Origin: JBGQOG01 sp052113705
Lineage (GTDB): Bacteria; Pseudomonadota; Alphaproteobacteria; Rhodobacterales; Rhodobacteraceae
Assembly (NCBI RefSeq): GCF_052113705.1
Contig: NZ_JBGQOG010000004.1
Location: forward strand, 308,121 to 372,120
Direction of reading: 5' to 3'
Length of the DNA stretch: 64,000 bases
Under the pieces are notes generated by a model. It had not been told where the DNA came from, did no database searches, and worked only from the letters and a program-made list of their open reading frames with translations. The position numbers and the translations under genes are program-made. Below, in pieces: positions 60,921 to 64,000 of this stretch (position 1 is its first letter; the number at the start of each line of letters is the position of its first letter).

Positions 60921-61127
60921 TCAGAGCAGTTTCAGATCGGCAGCCGATTCACGACCGTCGCGGCCCGATTGCAGCTCATAGGCGATCTTCTGGTTGTCGT
61001 TCAGACCTTTCAGGCCAGCGCGCTCAACGGCCGAGATGTGAACGAAGATGTCTTTGCCGCCATCATCGGGAGCGATAAAGCCAAAACCCTTGGTCGTGTT
61101 GAACCATTTCACGGTGCCCGTAGCCAT
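60921..61127 (-). CDS. cspA: Cold-shock protein
   Basis: A 68-residue RNA-binding cold-shock domain protein with RNP1 (KGFGFIAPDD) and RNP2 (DIFVHISAV), starting MATGTVKWFNTTKG. Acts as an RNA chaperone. The ribosome-binding site AGGAAGGAG is strong. Upstream the sequence is AT-rich (about 61255-61300), which fits a promoter and long untranslated leader as in cold-shock genes. Confidence 0.94.
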   Translation of the reverse strand: MATGTVKWFNTTKGFGFIAPDDGGKDIFVHISAVERAGLKGLNDNQKIAYELQSGRDGRESAADLKLL

Positions 61128-61579
61128 CCCGTTTCTCCTTCCTCAGTGATCCTCCGGCGATATTGCCAGAGGCCGTGCAGCCAGGTCTTTCAAGTCTTCC
61201 GGCTGCCCCGAAGTAGGGAGCGGTAGGAAAGTCGCAGGTCACGCAGGAGAAAGTTTGCCTTATCGGCATAGAAAATCAACAAAAAAAGAGAGGATAAATG
61301 CCGTGTTTTGGCGGGGATACCTGCTGAGAAGCGGGGGTTTGCACGCGTTTTGGGCGATTTTCGACAGGAGCACGGTCTGACCCGGGAATCAGTCCGCGGG
61401 CCAAGAAGGCGCCCGCCCGCCCGGCTTGCCCGTTCTGATCCCGCCGCACGGGGGGCCAGGCGCTCTTTGCGCCTCGGCAGGGAGACGGGCGCCGCACAAA
61501 GGGCTGTGCGGCGGGTCTCCCCCGGGGCCGCGGTTTGCGCCGCGGGAGGCCCGCTCAAGGGGCAAGGATGATCGCGCCG
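61128..61579. other. 452-base intergenic region: cspA leader and hairpin cluster
   Basis: Near cspA it holds the ribosome-binding site and an AT-rich tract (AATCAACAAAAAAAGAGAGG on the plus strand, about 61276) likely to be the cspA promoter. Near the dienelactone hydrolase it holds three adjacent hairpins (61458-61546). No protein gene. Confidence 0.5.
61458..61546. other. Three adjacent hairpins past the dienelactone hydrolase gene
   Basis: AGGCGC/GCGCCT (61458-61474), a long two-part stem GGGAGAC..GCCGCACA / TGTGCGGC..GTCTCCC (61480-61521), and CCGCGG/CCGCGG (61528-61546). None has a clear U-tract. It could be a terminator array or a structured RNA. Confidence 0.45.
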
Positions 61580-62467
61580 TCAGGCGAGGTGCTTTTCAAA
61601 CCAGGCAATGCTGCGGCTCCAGGCCAGTTCTGCGGCGGCCTCGTCGTAGCGGGGGGTGGAATCATTGTGAAAGCCGTGGTTCACCCCGGGATAGACATAG
61701 CCCTCATAGGTCTTGCCCGCAGCCTTCAACGCCGCTTCATAGGCGGGCCAGCCCTCGTTGATGCGGGTGTCCAGCTCGGCGTAATGCAGCAGGAGCGGGG
61801 CTTGAATCGCCGCAACATCCTGCGTTTGCGGCTGGCGGCCGTAGAACGGCACTGCGGCGCCCAGTTCCGGATAGGCGACCGCCGCGGCATTGCAGACACC
61901 GCCCCCATAGCAAAAACCGATGATGCCGACCTTGCCGGTGGAGGTCTCATGCGCGGTCATGAATTCGATGGCGGCGAAGAAATCGTTCATCAGCTTTTCG
62001 GGATCGACGCTGCTTTGCAACTCGCGCCCCTTCTCGTCATTGCCGGGATAGCCCCCGACCGAAGAGAGCCCATCGGGGGCCAGCGCCACAAAGCCCGCCT
62101 TGGCCAGCCGCCGCGCGACATCCTCGATATAGGGATTCAGCCCGCGGTTCTCGTGCACCACCACAACCGCGGGCAGTTTTCCACTGGCTGCCGCTGGTTT
62201 CACGAGATAGCCGCGCACCTCCCCATGGCCGTTGGGCGAGGGATAGGTGATGTATTCCGCCACAATATCGGGATCGGTGAAGGGCACCTGCTCGGCCAGG
62301 GCATAATTCGGGCTCATCGCGGCCAGAATGGCTCCGGCGGTCAGGCTGCCGACGGCAAAACTCGCGGCACGGTCCAGAAACTCGCGTTTGGTGATCTTGC
62401 CATGGGCGTAATAGTCGTAAAGTTCCAGGATTTCGGGGTGGAAGTCTTTGGCCGTCAGTCGGGTCAT
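61580..62467 (-). CDS. Dienelactone hydrolase family protein, Tat-like signal
   Basis: A 295-residue alpha/beta-hydrolase. The nucleophile Cys is in GIIGFCYGGGVCN near residue 180, Asp in AELDTRINEG and His in YPGVNHGFHND. An N-terminal helical extension with ITKREFLDRAASFAVGSLTA looks like a Tat signal with Lys-Arg instead of Arg-Arg, as in YghX-type homologues. Probably periplasmic; the substrate is not the classical dienelactone necessarily. AGGAGAATG gives the ribosome-binding site. Confidence 0.85.
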   Translation of the reverse strand: MTRLTAKDFHPEILELYDYYAHGKITKREFLDRAASFAVGSLTAGAILAAMSPNYALAEQVPFTDPDIVAEYITYPSPNGHGEVRGYLVKPAAASGKLPAVVVVHENRGLNPYIEDVARRLAKAGFVALAPDGLSSVGGYPGNDEKGRELQSSVDPEKLMNDFFAAIEFMTAHETSTGKVGIIGFCYGGGVCNAAAVAYPELGAAVPFYGRQPQTQDVAAIQAPLLLHYAELDTRINEGWPAYEAALKAAGKTYEGYVYPGVNHGFHNDSTPRYDEAAAELAWSRSIAWFEKHLA

Positions 62468-62614
62468 TGCACATTCTCCTCTGGCTGGAAGCGAGAAGAG
62501 TGCCAGATCACCCCGATCCGAGAAACGATTCCGTGATCACGTTCGCGTAGGGGGGCATCCGATCCGCCCCCCTTGCGGCTGCGGTGCTGTCGGCATCGGA
62601 TGTGCTCTGTATGA

Positions 62615-62640
62615 AAAGGGCCCCCGGAGGGGCCCTTTGG
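62615..62640 (-). terminator. Terminator of thrS
   Basis: AAAGGGCCCC-CGGA-GGGGCCCTTT directly after the thrS stop on the minus strand, followed by TCATAC; a strong stem with T-rich 3' flank. Confidence 0.75.
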
Positions 62641-62641
62641 G

Positions 62642-64000
62642 TCAGCGCAGGTCGGGGGGGGTGGCCTCGGCGGCCATGGCCGCGATCACCGCGTCGAGGG
62701 GCAGGGTCTCGTTGCGGTTCTCGCCCAGACGCCGCATCGAGACGGTCCGCTCCTCGACCTCCTTCTGGCCGATGGCGAGGATCACCGGCACCTTGCCCAC
62801 CGAATGCTCGCGCACCTTGTAGTTGATCTTCTCATTGCGGATATCGGCCTCGGCCCGCACCCCGCGCGCGCGCAAAGCCTCCACGATTTCCGCCACATAG
62901 CCATCGGCATCCGAGACGATCGAGGCCACCACCACCTGACGCGGCGCGATCCAGAATGGCAATTTGCCCGCATGTTCCTCGATCAGAATGCCGATGAAGC
63001 GTTCAAACGAGCCCAGAACCGCGCGGTGCAGCATGATGGGGCGGGTTTTCGACCCGTCCGGGGCGATGTAATTGGCGTCCAGCCGCTCGGGCAGGTTGGG
63101 GTCCACCTGCAGGGTGCCGCATTGCCAGTCGCGCCCGATCGCATCGGTCAGCACGAACTCCAGCTTCGGCCCGTAAAACGCGCCCTCGCCGGGGTTCAGC
63201 GTGAAGGAATGCCCCGCCGCCAGACAGGCATTGCCGAGGGCGGCTTCGGCCTTGTCCCAGCTTTCCTCGGTGCCGATCCGCTTTTCCGGCCGCGTCGAGA
63301 GCTTGATCCGCCATTTATGAAAGCCCAGCTCGGCATAGATGCCCGAGAGGAATTCGATGAATTTCTTCGTCTCGGATTCAATCTGCGCCTCGGTGCAGAA
63401 GATATGCGCGTCATCCTGGGTGAAGCCGCGCACCCGCATGATGCCGTGCAGCGCGCCCGAGGGTTCATAGCGGTTGCACGAGCCAAACTCGGCCATCCGC
63501 AGCGGCAGATCGCGGTAGCTCTTCAGCCCATGGTTGAACACCTGCACATGGCAGGGGCAGTTCATTGGCTTGAGCGCATTCACCGTTTTCTCGCGGGCAT
63601 GATCCTCGTCGACCTCCACGATGAACATGTTTTCCTGATACGAGTCCCAATGCCCCGAGGCTTCCCAGAGCTTGCGGTTCACCACCTGCGGCGTGTTCAC
63701 CTCGACATAGCCGTCGCGGCGCTGCTGGCGGCGCATGTAATCTTGCAAGGTGGTGTAGATCGTCCAGCCGTTCGGATGCCAGAAGATCTGCCCCGGCGCC
63801 TCTTCCTGCATGTGGAACAGGTCCATCTCGCGGCCAAGCTTGCGGTGGTCGCGTTTGGCGGCCTCCTCCAGCATGGTCAGATGCGCTTTCAGATCCTCGC
63901 GGTTCTTGAAAGCGACGCCGTAGATGCGCTGCAGCATCGGCCGCGTGCTGTCGCCCAGCCAATAGGCGCCCGCCACGCTCATCAGTTTGAACGCATCGCC
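62642..64000 (-). CDS. thrS: Threonine--tRNA ligase (3' part; 5' end beyond the window)
   Basis: The class II synthetase that charges tRNA-Thr. About 452 residues are in the window: the catalytic core from FKLMSVAGAYWLGDSTRPML, with motif 2 in MRMAEFGSCNRYEPSGAL style, the zinc ligand in ALKPMNCPCHVQVF, motif 3 in PIMLHRAVLGSFERFIGIL, and the anticodon-binding domain at the end. The N-terminal TGS and editing domains (about 200 residues) would lie beyond 64000. The internal ATG at 63982 is not the start. Confidence 0.95.
   Translation of the reverse strand, partial: GDAFKLMSVAGAYWLGDSTRPMLQRIYGVAFKNREDLKAHLTMLEEAAKRDHRKLGREMDLFHMQEEAPGQIFWHPNGWTIYTTLQDYMRRQQRRDGYVEVNTPQVVNRKLWEASGHWDSYQENMFIVEVDEDHAREKTVNALKPMNCPCHVQVFNHGLKSYRDLPLRMAEFGSCNRYEPSGALHGIMRVRGFTQDDAHIFCTEAQIESETKKFIEFLSGIYAELGFHKWRIKLSTRPEKRIGTEESWDKAEAALGNACLAAGHSFTLNPGEGAFYGPKLEFVLTDAIGRDWQCGTLQVDPNLPERLDANYIAPDGSKTRPIMLHRAVLGSFERFIGILIEEHAGKLPFWIAPRQVVVASIVSDADGYVAEIVEALRARGVRAEADIRNEKINYKVREHSVGKVPVILAIGQKEVEERTVSMRRLGENRNETLPLDAVIAAMAAEATPPDLR

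Overview
The window is high-GC alphaproteobacterial chromosomal DNA. Gene content and the style of the proteins point to the Rhodobacteraceae, probably Rhodobacter in the broad sense. The supporting marks are an mreB-mreC-mreD-mrdA-rodA order, gatC/gatA alongside gltX (indirect Gln/Asn-tRNA charging), a bfd-bfr-imelysin iron locus, a tandem glycine riboswitch before gcvTHP, and a leaderless leuA attenuator peptide of the alphaproteobacterial type. No insertion sequence, prophage or CRISPR array was seen; most of the window is ordinary housekeeping chromosome. The genus assignment is an inference from reading alone.

Layout. 0-6.4 kb: an SmvA-like efflux pump divergent from a TetR regulator, a small secreted protein, parE and a glutathione S-transferase. 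6.4-14.3 kb: a MATE exporter, then the minus-strand cell-shape operon mreB, mreC, mreD, mrdA, rodA, with ghrA directly behind it. 14.5-23.4 kb: leuA with a Leu-rich leader peptide, a short-chain dehydrogenase, a secreted 18-repeat MORN protein, nadE, pfkB, and an uncharacterised two-gene unit behind a strong palindrome. 23.5-31.5 kb: a minimal zincin, gltX, a VOC protein, riboswitch-gcvT-gcvH-gcvP, trxC and tRNA-Ala(CGC). 31.8-38.7 kb: three evenly spaced DnaA-box-like sites, ybjN, proC, csaA-like, a hydroxyacid dehydrogenase, csbD, tdk, rhlE and a small regulator/membrane protein pair. 38.8-42.8 kb: dtd, a fructokinase, tadA, and rluB with a long repeated basic tail.

43.1-48.5 kb holds the most system-like unit. 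It is a tightly packed operon of a possible 27-residue membrane peptide, an XpaC-type protein, a TelA-type protein, a DUF2927 lipoprotein, an SPFH-GYF protein and a zinc-ribbon membrane protein, and it looks like a membrane stress or tellurite-resistance module of unknown mechanism. 48.6-53.9 kb: an UPF0173 hydrolase, gatCA, an Excalibur lipoprotein, an AmpD-type amidase, the RNase P RNA gene and rpmG. 54-60.6 kb: an iron locus (imelysin, bfd, bfr, dihaem protein, second imelysin, DUF1513 protein, ArsC-like) preceded by a 17-G tract and a palindrome. 60.8-64 kb: a cold-shock gene, a dienelactone hydrolase and the 3' part of thrS running off the window.

A short sequence containing a CCTGATC-like block and AAATATCC recurs at least five times in 3' intergenic positions and behaves like a dispersed intergenic repeat.
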